Notes: generated by a model from the letters alone, not told the origin. A stretch of DNA of 64,000 nt from an uncultured Desulfatiglans sp. (GCA_900498135.1 LR026961.1:2090692-2154691), one strand, 5' to 3'. Numbered from the stretch's first letter, positions 1 through 10,052 are shown. Numbers and translations are program-made.

Positions 1-303
1 GGTGCGGTTTTCCGGCGCGAAAAAGCGCCTCGTGACGAAGCCGCTGTGCGGGAGTTCTTGCTCGTCCCACTGGTCTTTGCGGATGACGGTCAGCCTTTCC
101 TGCTCTTCCACCTGGTTCAACAGATCGCCGGCGTTGACCCCCAACGCCCGGCACAGGCTGACGAGTGTATCGACGGAAGGGGAATGCACGCTGTTTTCGA
201 CCTGGCTCAGAAACCCCTCGGAGATGCCGGCTTTGTGGGCCAAGGCCTTGAGGGTCAGCTTCTGCTCTTTTCGATAGCGGCGGATCAGGGTGCCAAGGTT
301 CAT
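1..303 (-). CDS. XRE-family transcriptional regulator, N-terminal part (cut by window edge)
   Basis: Reading leftward from an ATG at 303, 101 codons stay open to the window edge. The protein starts MNLGTLIRRYRKEQKLTL and has a classic helix-turn-helix at about residues 5-60 (LKALAHKAGISEGFLSQVE, then PSVDTLVSLCRALGV). After about residue 65 a linker leads toward what is, in this family, usually a small cupin sensor domain; that part is outside the window. Inference: a DNA-binding repressor or activator that responds to a small molecule and may control itself through the palindrome just upstream. The HTH call is firm; the cupin is only expected from family architecture. Confidence 0.8.
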   Translation of the reverse strand, partial: MNLGTLIRRYRKEQKLTLKALAHKAGISEGFLSQVENSVHSPSVDTLVSLCRALGVNAGDLLNQVEEQERLTVIRKDQWDEQELPHSGFVTRRFFAPENRT

Positions 304-342
304 AGAGTGCTTCCCGTCCCAACGACAAAAATATTTTTAAAA

Positions 343-358
343 TACTTAATATTTAGTA
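343..358. promoter_or_regulatory. AT-rich palindrome, candidate operator of the XRE gene
   Basis: TACTTAATATTTAGTA is a 16-bp palindrome broken only at one symmetric pair. It lies 40 bp upstream of the XRE start codon in an AT-rich tract that could hold the gene's promoter. XRE regulators commonly bind such dyads in their own promoters, so autoregulation is plausible but not shown. Confidence 0.4.
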
Positions 359-563
359 TACTGAATAAAAGAGGGGGTTGTCAAGGGAATTCATCAGGTC
401 GAAACGCTTATGAAAGAACAATATTCTGGGTGCCCATGTCATTTTCCGGTTGGAGCAGGATTTGTTTTACAATATTTGGTTATTTTTCCAATAGAGGGCT
501 AAAAGAAGAAAGGGGATTTCTTTAAATGTGTTTTGACATAGTTTAGCATAATCTTTTTTCTCA

Positions 564-592
564 TTGACAACCATTGATAGCTATGTCTATAT
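564..592 (+). promoter_or_regulatory. Sigma-70-like promoter upstream of the acyl-CoA dehydrogenase, with a long leader
   Basis: TTGACA at 564-569 is followed after 17 bp by CTATAT at 587-592. Transcription would start near 600, leaving a leader of about 175 nt before the ATG at 774. I recognise no known riboswitch in the leader. The rest of 304-563 is AT-rich and I see no gene in it. Confidence 0.5.
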
Positions 593-773
593 GATGCCCA
601 GAATCAGTCCCCTTCTGAGGCTGAGGTGGTAGACAGGTCGTTTGAATCCGCAGGCTGGAAGGCCGGGCGCTGCTGCGGGGGAAGACCGTCCAACTCCCGC
701 GATGCCCTGTGTTGATTGGCGACAACGGGTGGTCGTCCCTCCGGAATGACCCCAATGACTGGAAGGAGGGCTT

Positions 774-1925
774 ATGGATTTCAGTCTTTCCATGGACCAG
801 GAGATCCTGCGCAAGTCTGTCAGGGATTTTGCCGAAAAGGAGATCAAGCCGGTAGCGAGGGAACTGGACGAAAGGGAGGAGTTTTCCTACGAGACCATGT
901 CCAAGATGGCCGAGATCGGACTCTTCGGGATGTTCGTCTCGGAAGAGTACGGCGGCCAGGGCATGGATTACCTCTCCTATATCATCGCCACCGAAGAGAT
1001 GGCGCGCGTCGACGGCTCCCATGCGGCCACCGTGGCAGCCGGGAATTCGCTCGGGATCGGGCCGCTCTATTACTTCGGCAGCGAGGAGCAGAAGCGTAAA
1101 CACCTCCCCCGGCTCTGTTCGGGCGAGGCCCTGTGGGGCTTCGGGCTGACGGAGCCGAATGCCGGTTCGGATGCAGGCAACTCTCGGACCAACGCGGTGC
1201 TCGACGGCGATTCGTGGGTCATCAACGGCAGCAAGATCTTCATCACCAATGCGTCGACCCGCATCAGCGCAGGCGCTACGGTCCTCTGCCGCACCGGCAC
1301 CCGGGAAGACGGCCGGCCCGAGCTCTCCTGCATCCTGGTGGAGCAGGGAACCCCGGGCTACGAGGCCCGCGAGATGCATAGGAAGCTCATGTGGCGCGCC
1401 TCCAACACGAGCGAGCTCTATTTCGACGACTGTCGGGTCCCTGAGGAGAACCGGCTGGGACCGCGCGGCCACGGCTTCTATCAAATGATGCAGACCCTCG
1501 ACGGTGGGAGGCTTTCCATCGGGGCGATGGGGCTCGGGGGGGCGCAGGGCTGTTTCGAGATGGCCCTGAAATACAGCAAAGAAAGGGTTCAGTTCGGCAA
1601 ACCGATTGCCAATTTCCAGGTCAATTCCTTCAAACTGGCGGACATGGCTCTGGAGATCGAATGCGCACGGCTTCTGCTTTACAAGGCCTGCTGGCTAAGA
1701 GACAACAATCAGCCGTTTTCGAAACTGGCGGCGATGGCGAAGCTGCATTGCTCCGAAGTCATGTACCGGGCTGCCAACCATGCCGTCCAGCTGCATGGGG
1801 GCTACGGGCTGATGAAAGAGTACGATATCGAACGCTTTTATCGGGATCAGAAGCTCCTCGAGATCGGGGAGGGGACCTCGGAGGTTCAGCGGATCGTCAT
1901 CGCGAGGCTGATCGGCGCCCTCTGA
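774..1925 (+). CDS. Acyl-CoA dehydrogenase
   Basis: FAD enzyme that introduces the alpha-beta double bond into an acyl-CoA and passes electrons to ETF; cytoplasmic. The 383-residue length is normal for the short/medium-chain family. The flavin/substrate signature LTEPNAGSDAG lies at about 125-135. Near the C terminus LEIGEGTSEVQR carries the expected catalytic glutamate (E366). A good Shine-Dalgarno (GGAAGGAGG) precedes the ATG. It has its own promoter and stands alone, so its acyl-CoA substrate cannot be told from context. A butyryl-, glutaryl- or branched-chain-CoA enzyme is equally possible. In this phylum it would serve beta-oxidation or aromatic-compound breakdown. Confidence 0.9.
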   Translation: MDFSLSMDQEILRKSVRDFAEKEIKPVARELDEREEFSYETMSKMAEIGLFGMFVSEEYGGQGMDYLSYIIATEEMARVDGSHAATVAAGNSLGIGPLYYFGSEEQKRKHLPRLCSGEALWGFGLTEPNAGSDAGNSRTNAVLDGDSWVINGSKIFITNASTRISAGATVLCRTGTREDGRPELSCILVEQGTPGYEAREMHRKLMWRASNTSELYFDDCRVPEENRLGPRGHGFYQMMQTLDGGRLSIGAMGLGGAQGCFEMALKYSKERVQFGKPIANFQVNSFKLADMALEIECARLLLYKACWLRDNNQPFSKLAAMAKLHCSEVMYRAANHAVQLHGGYGLMKEYDIERFYRDQKLLEIGEGTSEVQRIVIARLIGAL

Positions 1926-2190
1926 CGCGGCGCGTCCGGGAGATGCCGCCCGCACACGGGCAATCCTGTCGAATCGTGCGACGGCTTTAAGGGGTCAGCC
2001 TTCCGGATCGGTGCGGGGCGCAGACCTCTGAGAAAACCGGGTGTCCAAGCCTTTGCGGGGGAAGCGCGGTGCGCTTCCGGCTGGTTTGGGCGGCCTGCAG
2101 GGCGGGGAGCGGCGGCGCCGAGGGTCCGGAAGAGATCGGTTCCAGTTGGAAGCGGCAAGGCCACCGGCCGGACGAACATTAAAAGACACC

Positions 2191-4011
2191 ATGCTGAATC
2201 TTATTTTGGGAAAGGAGATCGCCGGGTACGTTCGCCGGCATAGGGGCCTTGTTTTCTGCGCCCTGGTTTTGACGGCGGTCTCGGCCGTGTTCGTGATCGT
2301 GCCGGCCTACCTCCTTCAGCCTTTCGTCGACGAAGGGATGAAGAGCGGAACCGATCCGGTCTCGTGGAAGATCCCCTGGATCAGCTTCGAGGGCGGGTCT
2401 TGGACCGACTGGCGGAAGACCGAAAAGGTCCTCGTCGACGGCGTCTCGCCCAATCACCTTCTGGTAATATTGACCCTGGTCGCGTTCGCGGCCGTCTTTT
2501 TCAAGTCCATCACCACCTACTTGAGCGGATTGGCCGCCGCCGCCTTTTCGAACCGGGCGGTGCGTTCTCTCCGGATCGACCTCTTCGAAAAATTCGTCAG
2601 CCTGCCCCTGAGCTTTTACAACAAGCGCAAGTCCGGGGAGCTGATCGCGCGCTCGACCGCCGATCTCACGGTCATGCAGCAGCTGGTCTCGGACATCCTT
2701 CTCGGTCTGATCGAGCACCCCATCACGGCCCTGGTCTTCCTCGGGTATCTCCTCTTCATGAACTACAAGCTCACGCTCCTGGTCTTCGTCGTGGGGCCGG
2801 TGATCGTGGGCTTGGTCAGGATGTTCGGGCGCAAGGTCAAGAAGCACTCCGGCCGGGTCCAGGACGCCACCGCCGAGGTGACCGCCGTCTACCAGGAAAG
2901 CCTTGGATGCATGAAGGTGATCCAGGGGTTCTTCAGAGGAGGGGATGAGACCGACAAGTTCCGACGCCAGGCCGAAGAACTCTACCGCAAGGTGATGCGA
3001 TGGAACCGCTGGCACCTCGGGCTCGGTCCGATGATGGATTCGGTGGTCTTCCTGATCCTGCCCGGGGTTCTGATCGCGGGCAAGATTTACTTCGACCACT
3101 CCCTCGGCGAGTTGATGTCCATGGTCTATGCCTTTTCCCGGGTCTACAGCCCGGTGAAGCGTCTGGCCCTGGTCAGCAACAATCTCCGGACCCTGCAGGG
3201 GGCGACGGCGCGCGTCTTCACGATCCTCGAGACCGTTCCCGAGATCCAGGACCGGCCCGGGGCGCGGGAACTTCCGCGGCACAAAGAGGCCATCCGATTC
3301 GAGGAGGTGCGGTTCGGCTACGATCCGGAGGAGATGATCCTGAAGGACCTCAGCTTCGAGGTCAGGGCCGGGGAGATGGTGGCCTTCGTGGGGTCGACGG
3401 GCGCCGGCAAGAGCACGCTTCTCGATCTGGTCCCGCGGTTCTACGATGTGTCCGGGGGGCGCATCACCATCGACGGCTGGGATATCCGCGAGGTGACGCT
3501 CGAATCGCTCCGCCGGCAGATCGGGATCGTCAACCAGGAAACGCTGCTTTTCCACGACACCATCGCCAACAACATCCGCTTCGGCCGTCCGGATGCACCG
3601 GAGGAGGCCATGATCGCGGCGGCCAGGGATGCCAATGCTCACGAGTTCATCCTGGCGCAGCCGAAAGGGTACGAGACGGTCATCGGCGACCGGGGAACCC
3701 TGCTTTCCGGCGGCCAGCGGCAGCGCATCGCGATCGCCCGGGCGATCCTGGTCGATCCCGCTATTCTGATCCTGGACGAGGCGGCTTCGGCGCTGGATGC
3801 GGAGAGCGAGCGAATGGTGCAGCAGGCGATCGACAACCTGCGGGGGACCCGGACGATCCTCGTCGTGGCCCACCGTTTGAGCACCATCCGGAAGGCGGAC
3901 CGGATCTACGTCATGGAGGGCGGGCGGATTATCGAGTCCGGCTCGCGGGAGGACCTGATGGCCCGGAAGGGCCGCTTCAGCCAGCTCCACGACATGCAGT
4001 TCATCGAGTGA
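2191..4011 (+). CDS. msbA: ABC transporter, fused permease-ATPase, MsbA-like lipid A/lipid exporter
   Basis: A 606-residue half-transporter expected to work as a homodimer in the inner membrane, flipping lipid A-core or another lipid. Hydrophobic segments in the first 330 residues form the permease domain. The ATPase follows with Walker A GSTGAGKST (about 401-409), signature LSGGQ (505-509), Walker B ILILDE (D529, E530) and the H-loop VAHRLST. I start at the ATG at 2191 (MLNLILGKEIAGYVRRH), because an upstream in-frame GTG at 2041 would add a low-complexity, non-homologous-looking leader. The gene overlaps the convergent RNase Z-like gene by 11 bp. The exact substrate is inferred from family resemblance. 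Confidence 0.85.
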   Translation: MLNLILGKEIAGYVRRHRGLVFCALVLTAVSAVFVIVPAYLLQPFVDEGMKSGTDPVSWKIPWISFEGGSWTDWRKTEKVLVDGVSPNHLLVILTLVAFAAVFFKSITTYLSGLAAAAFSNRAVRSLRIDLFEKFVSLPLSFYNKRKSGELIARSTADLTVMQQLVSDILLGLIEHPITALVFLGYLLFMNYKLTLLVFVVGPVIVGLVRMFGRKVKKHSGRVQDATAEVTAVYQESLGCMKVIQGFFRGGDETDKFRRQAEELYRKVMRWNRWHLGLGPMMDSVVFLILPGVLIAGKIYFDHSLGELMSMVYAFSRVYSPVKRLALVSNNLRTLQGATARVFTILETVPEIQDRPGARELPRHKEAIRFEEVRFGYDPEEMILKDLSFEVRAGEMVAFVGSTGAGKSTLLDLVPRFYDVSGGRITIDGWDIREVTLESLRRQIGIVNQETLLFHDTIANNIRFGRPDAPEEAMIAAARDANAHEFILAQPKGYETVIGDRGTLLSGGQRQRIAIARAILVDPAILILDEAASALDAESERMVQQAIDNLRGTRTILVVAHRLSTIRKADRIYVMEGGRIIESGSREDLMARKGRFSQLHDMQFIE

Positions 4012-5077
4012 CGGAGGTCCCTGCGGGGGCTTCTGCGTTTGTTGCCTTCTCCTGGTTGATGGAGAGGCTGTCGTCGTGAAAGGCGGCCTGGGCCTCGTCG
4101 AGCAGCTCGGTTTCGCGCCCGGCGTAGCGGTGGGAGAAGTGAAACAGCTGGAGGCTTTTCGCACCGGCCTTCCTCGCCAAAGCCCCGGCCTCCCGCGCTG
4201 TCAGGTGGAACGTCTTGTGGGCGATGGAAAGGTCCTCGTAGAGAAAGGCCCCCTCGATGAAGAGGATGTCGGCATCGGCTGCCAGTGCGGTGATGCGGGA
4301 GGCGTTCTCTCGGGAGCCTGCGGCGTCCGTTACGTAGGCGATCTTCATTCCCCGACCGGTTCGTGCAATTTTTTGGGACAGCTCACCGATCGGAAAGATC
4401 TCTTCTCCCCTTCCCCCCTGCTGATTTTTCCACATGATCCGAAAGGGTTCGCCCGGGTCCGGGCGCTCCTGAATCCTTGTCTTGAACCGGGTGAGCCAGG
4501 GGCCGACCGGGAGCCCCAGCGCTTCGACGCCTTCCTTGATGATCTGCACCTTCAACCGCTCTTCCATCGCAAAGGCGAGGCAGGGGATCCTGTGGTCGAG
4601 AACAGCGGCGGAGACCGTGAAAGCGGGCTCCACGAGGATCGCGCCGTCTGCGGCTGTGGTCTGCTGCGGGCCGGACATGCGGAAGGCGTTCCGGGAGGAG
4701 AAGGTGGTAATGCGCATTTCGCCGGGGTGGATCTCGTGGACCTCGAAGGCGAGGACGTGCGGGTAGGTGTGAATCAGGTTCCAATGGTAGCCCGCCAGTT
4801 TGCCGGCGACATGGCGGCTGAAATCCGGCGGCCCATAGAGGTGCAGGGTCCTTTCACGGCCGAGCAGGACGCGGAGAAGCGCGTCGAATCCGATGAAGTG
4901 GTCGACGTGCGCATGGCTGACGAAGACATGACTCACCTTGAGGAGGTCGCGAGGCGAGAGGCGTCCGAGATCGCCGAGGTCGAAAAGAAGGGCTCTTCGC
5001 TTGAACCGGAAGGAAACGAAGAGCCCCGGGTCCTCCGTCGGCGGGTTGATGAGCCGTGGTAGAAAGGATGGTTTCAT
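4001..5077 (-). CDS. Metallo-beta-lactamase-fold hydrolase, ribonuclease Z-like
   Basis: 358 residues with the MBL metal motif SHAHVDH (about 53-59). A later aspartate context (YVTDAAG) and a late histidine (LFHFSHRY) fit the second metal site and the tRNase Z family. Members cut the 3' trailer of tRNA precursors or act as phosphodiesterases. The ATG at 5077 gives a natural N terminus with the beta-strand FRFKRRALLFDLG in place. It is longer than a classical 300-residue RNase Z, with an insertion between the metal motifs, so an MBL hydrolase of other specificity remains possible. Downstream 5078-5290 shows no gene. Confidence 0.75.
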   Translation of the reverse strand: MKPSFLPRLINPPTEDPGLFVSFRFKRRALLFDLGDLGRLSPRDLLKVSHVFVSHAHVDHFIGFDALLRVLLGRERTLHLYGPPDFSRHVAGKLAGYHWNLIHTYPHVLAFEVHEIHPGEMRITTFSSRNAFRMSGPQQTTAADGAILVEPAFTVSAAVLDHRIPCLAFAMEERLKVQIIKEGVEALGLPVGPWLTRFKTRIQERPDPGEPFRIMWKNQQGGRGEEIFPIGELSQKIARTGRGMKIAYVTDAAGSRENASRITALAADADILFIEGAFLYEDLSIAHKTFHLTAREAGALARKAGAKSLQLFHFSHRYAGRETELLDEAQAAFHDDSLSINQEKATNAEAPAGTSVTR

Positions 5078-5290
5078 CGAAAGGAGGCCCGGACATCCCT
5101 TCCCTTTTCGGTGGAGGGGCGTCCGGGCGCTGCGGATTCAGCAGGCTGTTGGAAATTGTCCATCTGCTTCGGTTTGCGGATTTCCCGTTCCTGTAGCATA
5201 CCTCCCTGCACCGCGTTTCTCGGGACTTTAAAGCTCCGTCATCTTACGATTTCTCCCCGGACTGCCAATTATCCACTTTTCAACACGCTG

Positions 5291-7873
5291 TCAATGGAAA
5301 GCGATTTGACCGTCCTGCAGATCGACAGTGACGTGGTCTCCTTCCTTGACCGACCCTTCCAGGATTTTGACGGCCAGGGGGTCCTGGATCAGATGCTGGA
5401 TCGTCCGTTTCAGGGGGCGTGCGCCGTAGACAGGGTCGAACCCGGAGCGGGCGATGAAGGCCTTGGCCGCATCGGTCAGCGAGAGGGTGATCTTGCTCGC
5501 CGTCAGTCGTTTGGCCAGCAGGTTCACCTGGATTTCGACGATCTTCTTGATTTCCTCGGTGCCGAGGGCATTGAAGATCACGATCTCGTCGATCCGGTTC
5601 AGGAACTCCGGCTTGAAGGTGGCCCGCAGGGCCTCCATGACTCGCTTTTCGGCCTCTTCGGGGTCCCGGCCGCCGAGCTCCTGGATCCACTGGCTTCCGA
5701 CGTTGCTGGTCATGATCAGCACCGTGTTCTTGAAGTCGACGGTGCGCCCCTTGCCGTCCGTCATCCGGCCGTCGTCGAGGATCTGCAGCAGGACATTGAA
5801 GACGTCCGGGTGGGCCTTTTCGATCTCGTCGAAGAGAATGACCGAATAAGGGTGCCGGCGGATCGCCTCGGTCAGGTAGCCCCCTTCCTCATAACCGACG
5901 TAGCCCGGAGGGGCCCCGATCAGGCGGGCCACCGAGTGCTTCTCCATGTATTCGGACATGTCGATCCGGACCATGTACTGCTCGTCGTCGAAGAGGAACT
6001 CGGCCAGCGCCCGGGCGAGTTCGGTCTTCCCGACGCCCGTCGGGCCCATGAAGATGAACGATCCCACTGGTCGGTTGGGGTCCTGGAGCCCGGATCTGGC
6101 CCTCCTGACTGCATTGGACACGGCGATTATGCCCTTTTGCTGGCCTATGACGCGATGGGAAAGCCTCTCCTCCATTTTGAGGAGTTTTTCCTTTTCACCC
6201 TCCATCATCCTGGCAACCGGTATTCCGGTCCATTTGGCCACCACCTCGGCGATGTCCTCGCTGTCGACCTCTTCCTTGAGCATCTTCTGTCCGGTTTGCA
6301 GTTCCTCCAGCTTCCGGTTTTCCTCGGCAAGCTGCCGCTCGAGTTCGATCAGGGTGCCGTAGCGGAGCTCCGCCGCCTTGGTCAGGTCGCCCTGCCGCTC
6401 GGCAAGCTGGGCCTCCGAGCGCGTGGTCTCCAGCTTTTCCTTGATGGCGCGGATGTTGGCGATCGCCTTCTTCTCCTGCTTCCAGTGGGCGATCATGTCC
6501 TCCGTCTCGCCCTTGAGGGCGGCCAGTTCCTGTTCGAGCTTTTCCAGCCGGTCCCTGGAGGCCGTGTCCTTTTCCTTCTTGAGGGCCTCCCGCTCGATCT
6601 CGAGCTGGGTGATCCGGCGCTGGATGTCGTCGATCTCGGCCGGCATGCTGTCGATCTCGATCCTCAGGCGCGAGGTGGCCTCGTCGATCAGATCGATGGC
6701 CTTGTCCGGCAGGAACCGGTCCGTGATGTAGCGATGGCTGAGGGTGGCGGCCGCCACCAGTGCCGAGTCCTTGATCCGCACGCCGTGGTGGACCTCGTAT
6801 TTCTCCTTCAGGCCGCGCAGGATCGAGATCGTGTCCTCGACGCTCGGCTCCTCCACCATGACGGGCTGGAAGCGCCGCTCGAGCGCGGCGTCCTTCTCGA
6901 TGTACTTGCGGTATTCCTTGATGGTGGTGGCGCCGATGCAATGGAGTTCGCCTCGGGCCAGCGCCGGCTTGAGCATGTTGGAGGCGTCGACGGCGCCTTC
7001 GGCGGCGCCCGCGCCGACCATGGTGTGCATCTCGTCGATGAAAAGGATGATCTCGCCGTGGCTGTCGGTGACCTCCTTCAGCACGGCCTTCAGCCGGTCT
7101 TCGAACTCGCCGCGGTATTTGGCACCGGCGATGAGGGCGCCCATGTCGAGCGCCACGACGCGTTTGTCCTTGAGGGTCTCGGGGACGTCGCCCTGAATGA
7201 TCCGCTGGGCGAGGCCTTCGACGATGGCGGTCTTGCCGACGCCTGGTTCGCCGATCAGGACGGGATTGTTCTTCGTGCGGCGGGAGAGGACCTGAACGAC
7301 GCGGCGGATCTCGTCGTCCCGTCCGATCACCGGGTCGAGGGTCCCTTTGGCTGCAATTGCGGTCAGGTCCCGGCTGAAACGCTCGAGGGCCTGATACTTG
7401 TCCTCCGGGTTCTGGTCCGTGATGCGCTGCCCGCCCCGGATGTCCACGAGGGATTTGAGGATGGCGTCCCGGATGACGCCCGACCGGGCGAGGATCCGGG
7501 CTGCCTCCCCCTGGGATTCTTCAGCGATGGCCAGAAGCAGGTGCTCGAGGCTGACGAACTCGTCCTTCATCTGCTCGGCTTCGTTGAAGGCTTTGTCCAG
7601 GACGGCCTTGGTCCTGGGGGATATGTAGGCCTGGCCATAGCCGCCGCCGGACACCTTCGGCATTTTGTTCAGGGCCTCTTCGAGGGCCTGGGCGAGCTGC
7701 TGCTGATCCGCGCCGATCTTGGCCAGGAGCGGCGGCACGACGCCTTCCTTCTGTTCGAGGATCGCCCGGGCAAGGTGCTCCGGTTCGATCTGTTGATGTC
7801 CGAAACGCTCGGCAAACTGCTGGGCGGCCTGAATGACTTCCTGTCCCTTCAGGGTAAATTTATCGAAACGCAT
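5291..7873 (-). CDS. clpB: ATP-dependent disaggregase ClpB
   Basis: Hexameric AAA+ machine that pulls proteins out of aggregates together with DnaK/DnaJ. 860 residues, the usual ClpB length. The N-terminal Clp repeats ([18 protein letters not shown]) are followed by AAA-1 with Walker A GEPGVGKT (208-215). The long coiled-coil middle domain (about 400-530), rich in E/K/R, separates ClpB from ClpA/ClpC. AAA-2 has Walker A GPTGVGKT and the pore loop GYVGYEEGG. The ATG follows AGGAGG, and a sigma-70-like promoter lies upstream. I see no clear sigma-32 site. The dnaJ gene lies 36 kb away in this window. Confidence 0.97.
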   Translation of the reverse strand: MRFDKFTLKGQEVIQAAQQFAERFGHQQIEPEHLARAILEQKEGVVPPLLAKIGADQQQLAQALEEALNKMPKVSGGGYGQAYISPRTKAVLDKAFNEAEQMKDEFVSLEHLLLAIAEESQGEAARILARSGVIRDAILKSLVDIRGGQRITDQNPEDKYQALERFSRDLTAIAAKGTLDPVIGRDDEIRRVVQVLSRRTKNNPVLIGEPGVGKTAIVEGLAQRIIQGDVPETLKDKRVVALDMGALIAGAKYRGEFEDRLKAVLKEVTDSHGEIILFIDEMHTMVGAGAAEGAVDASNMLKPALARGELHCIGATTIKEYRKYIEKDAALERRFQPVMVEEPSVEDTISILRGLKEKYEVHHGVRIKDSALVAAATLSHRYITDRFLPDKAIDLIDEATSRLRIEIDSMPAEIDDIQRRITQLEIEREALKKEKDTASRDRLEKLEQELAALKGETEDMIAHWKQEKKAIANIRAIKEKLETTRSEAQLAERQGDLTKAAELRYGTLIELERQLAEENRKLEELQTGQKMLKEEVDSEDIAEVVAKWTGIPVARMMEGEKEKLLKMEERLSHRVIGQQKGIIAVSNAVRRARSGLQDPNRPVGSFIFMGPTGVGKTELARALAEFLFDDEQYMVRIDMSEYMEKHSVARLIGAPPGYVGYEEGGYLTEAIRRHPYSVILFDEIEKAHPDVFNVLLQILDDGRMTDGKGRTVDFKNTVLIMTSNVGSQWIQELGGRDPEEAEKRVMEALRATFKPEFLNRIDEIVIFNALGTEEIKKIVEIQVNLLAKRLTASKITLSLTDAAKAFIARSGFDPVYGARPLKRTIQHLIQDPLAVKILEGSVKEGDHVTVDLQDGQIAFH

Positions 7874-7941
7874 AGATCCGATTCCTCCTGGGAGTGATTC
7901 GAAATGGGAAGCGTTATTAGCTTACGCTCAATTCACTTTAA

Positions 7942-7970
7942 AAAGTAGGAACGATCGGCTCATAAGTCAA
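7942..7970 (-). promoter_or_regulatory. Promoter of clpB
   Basis: On the minus strand TTGACT (7965-7970) is separated by 17 bp from TACTTT (7942-7947), about 70 bp before the clpB ATG. This is a sigma-70-type spacing. The heat-shock consensus (CTTGAA, CCCCAT) is not apparent. Confidence 0.5.
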
Positions 7971-7983
7971 TAAACTTCCGGGA

Positions 7984-8571
7984 TCAGGATTCCTCTTCGA
8001 AGGCCTGTACCTGATAGGTCAGGACCTCCAGGTCTCCTTTGCGCCAGGCCTCCGCGTCCAGGCCGGCCTTGAGACACAGGTGGGCCAGGAACTCCTCCTT
8101 CCGCGGCAACTGCTCCCAGACTTGGGGAAGGAAGGTCGCCTGGTGGTATCCTTTTTTGATGATGAGCCCGTCCACGCCGGGCCGCAGTTTGGCGAGGAGC
8201 TCAGCGGCATCGGCGTAGGCCATGAGCTGGGGCTCGGTCAGGATGCTGACCTCGATGGCGATCCGGTCGACTTCATCGGCCGAGAGCGGGCGGAACCGCG
8301 GGTCTCGGAAGGCGGCGCTGAGGGCGTTTTCACGGACGCTTTCGATCAGCGGCGCCTGGGCGGCGATATGTCCGATGCAGCCCCTCAGCTGCCCGTCCCG
8401 GGTGAGCGTAACGAATGTCCCTCGCCGCTCCCGAAAGACGCCGGTGTCCGGACGTCCGCCGGTCGAGCCGGGCTCCACCGGGGTCTTGCGCAGGGCCTTT
8501 TCGATCGTTTTGCGGGCGACATCGATCAGATAACGCCCCTGTTCGGGGGTGAGTCGATCCTCGCGTTCCAT
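7984..8571 (-). CDS. amrA: AMMECR1-domain protein (AmmeMemoRadiSam system protein A)
   Basis: 195 residues spanning a full AMMECR1 domain. The family hallmark LRGCIG lies at about 82-87, followed by the conserved SAAFRDPRF and IEVSIL strands. In bacteria this protein usually goes with a Memo-like AmrB and a radical-SAM protein; neither lies next to it here. The biochemical role of the family is unsettled. The ATG follows AAAGGA. It is transcribed with clpB's strand but clpB has its own promoter downstream of it. Confidence 0.85.
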   Translation of the reverse strand: MEREDRLTPEQGRYLIDVARKTIEKALRKTPVEPGSTGGRPDTGVFRERRGTFVTLTRDGQLRGCIGHIAAQAPLIESVRENALSAAFRDPRFRPLSADEVDRIAIEVSILTEPQLMAYADAAELLAKLRPGVDGLIIKKGYHQATFLPQVWEQLPRKEEFLAHLCLKAGLDAEAWRKGDLEVLTYQVQAFEEES

Positions 8572-9156
8572 GGGCTATGTCCTTTCTCGTGAATGGCACG
8601 TCTTGCCGGTTGCACAGTCCTCTCGGTGCCAAAGACGACATCGGAAAAGAGACCCTCCGCAAGGGATGGAGTCCCTACCTTCCAGAAATCCTCAGCGTCT
8701 TCGAAATGCACATCATCATCATAAGATCCTCCCCCCCTGTGTCAACGTTTCTTTGCCGGCCTTGCAGGCGGTCTCAGGGCACTCCTGAGGCCTGTACCGG
8801 ACGCTTGACAGGTGTATTGTGGGCTCTTCCCTTACCCGCTCGAAACCGGGGATTTCCGTTCCAGGGATTCAGTTCCACCCCTTCGAGGTGGATCCCGGTT
8901 TTTCACATGCTGCGCATGCGCACATCCCTTTGGGACGGTCCCCGGTGTCTTCACTGTTCGTGTGGGGGGGAGGCCGCTCTTGGGGCCAGTCTTTGTCTTG
9001 GACAATAGGGTGGAAATCGAACCTTACCCTTCGGACCATGGGCGCGAGGTTTTTGCTGCCGCATTCGGGCCCAGTGGGGTATGATTGGCGGCATGGATGG
9101 TCGGAGAGTAGATCGTCAAGCGAACGAAGCAATCCCCTATCGAAAGGACATCGACC
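8572..9156. other. Intergenic region with a relic of the dispersed repeat
   Basis: No gene recognised. About 8868-8960 resembles the hairpin module of the long-form repeat: CCACCCCTTCGAGGTGG, then a CCCGGTTTTTCACA stretch. This is weak similarity and may be an old decayed copy. The AMMECR1 and nth genes diverge from this region, so their promoters should lie here. Confidence 0.35.
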
Positions 9157-9819
9157 GTGGCAAAGCCAGAGAAAGCAGAAACCCGGGAGGAAAAACGTGA
9201 GCGCGCAGCGCGGATCTTCGAGATTCTCGATCCGCTTTACACCCGGGACAAGACGGCCCTCAAGTTCGAAAACCCGCTCGAACTGCTGATCGCGACGATC
9301 CTGTCGGCCCAATGCACCGACAAACAGGTGAATCAGGTGACCGAAAAGCTCTTCCTGAAATACCGCAGCGCCGAAGATTATGTGAAGGTCCCCATCGAGG
9401 AACTGGAGGAGGACATCCGCCCGACCGGCTTTTTCCGAAACAAGGCCAAATCCATAAAAGGCGCCTGCAAGGGGCTGGTGGAAGAGTTCGGCGGGCAGGT
9501 GCCTGGCACGATGGAGGAGCTTCTCAAACTGCCCGGTGTAGGCCGGAAGACCGCCAACTGCGTACTGGGGGCCGCCTTCGATGTTCCGGGCGTCGTGGTC
9601 GACACCCACGTGAAACGCCTCGCGCAGCGGCTGGGCCTTACCACGAACACGGACCCCAATAAAATCGAAGCCGATCTCGCCGACCTCCTGCCGAGAGAGC
9701 GCTGGAGGCGCTTCTCCGACATCCTCATCTACCACGGTCGCGAGGTCTGCAAAGCCCGCAATCCTGCCCATGAACGCTGCCCGGTCGCCCATCTCTGTCC
9801 GGCTGCAAAGACGATGTAG
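9157..9819 (+). CDS. nth: Endonuclease III (DNA glycosylase/AP lyase)
   Basis: Base-excision repair enzyme for oxidised pyrimidines. 220 residues, normal length. The helix-hairpin-helix LPGVGRKTAN carries the catalytic lysine (K131), and VDTHVKR carries the catalytic aspartate (D149). The C-terminal iron-sulfur loop is unusual: it reads C198-(6)-H205-(2)-C208-(5)-C214. A histidine thus stands where E. coli Nth has its second cysteine ligand. The start is GTG at 9157, with AAAGGA at good distance. The rest of the enzyme looks intact, so it is probably functional. Confidence 0.93.
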   Translation: MAKPEKAETREEKRERAARIFEILDPLYTRDKTALKFENPLELLIATILSAQCTDKQVNQVTEKLFLKYRSAEDYVKVPIEELEEDIRPTGFFRNKAKSIKGACKGLVEEFGGQVPGTMEELLKLPGVGRKTANCVLGAAFDVPGVVVDTHVKRLAQRLGLTTNTDPNKIEADLADLLPRERWRRFSDILIYHGREVCKARNPAHERCPVAHLCPAAKTM

Positions 9820-9960
9820 GCGCTGACGGGGAAAATGCCGGTTCAGCCGACCTCCGCGTCCAACCGGGCGGTTGTTTCTGGGGCGACTGGAACGTAAACT
9901 GCCTGAACGTAAAAGCCTGACTTCCCCGACATCGGCCGGAGCGGCATCCATGGGGCAGCT

Positions 9961-10052
9961 TTGCGACCGAGTAAGTGGCGAAGCCGCTGCAAGCAATCCT
10001 CATTTCCGAATAGGAAACGGGTTTTGCTCGATGAAATCTTTCGGGATGCGCG
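9961..10052 (+). repeat. Decayed fragment of the dispersed palindromic repeat
   Basis: AATCCTCATTTCCGAATAGG followed by GAAATCTTTCGGGATG matches, with many changes, the last 90 bp of the family. Only the right end is recognisable. The rest of 9820-10152 holds no gene I can support. Confidence 0.4.

Noticed and set aside
593..773. Riboswitch in the acyl-CoA dehydrogenase leader
   Set aside because: No known aptamer consensus was recognised; only the length is suggestive.
2179..4164. A 661-codon open frame antisense to the ABC exporter
   Set aside because: Same reason: the sense frame has complete Walker and signature motifs.
5111..7897. A 928-codon open frame antisense to clpB
   Set aside because: It is a by-product of high GC and codon bias; clpB on the other strand has every expected motif, and the antisense translation has no recognisable domain.
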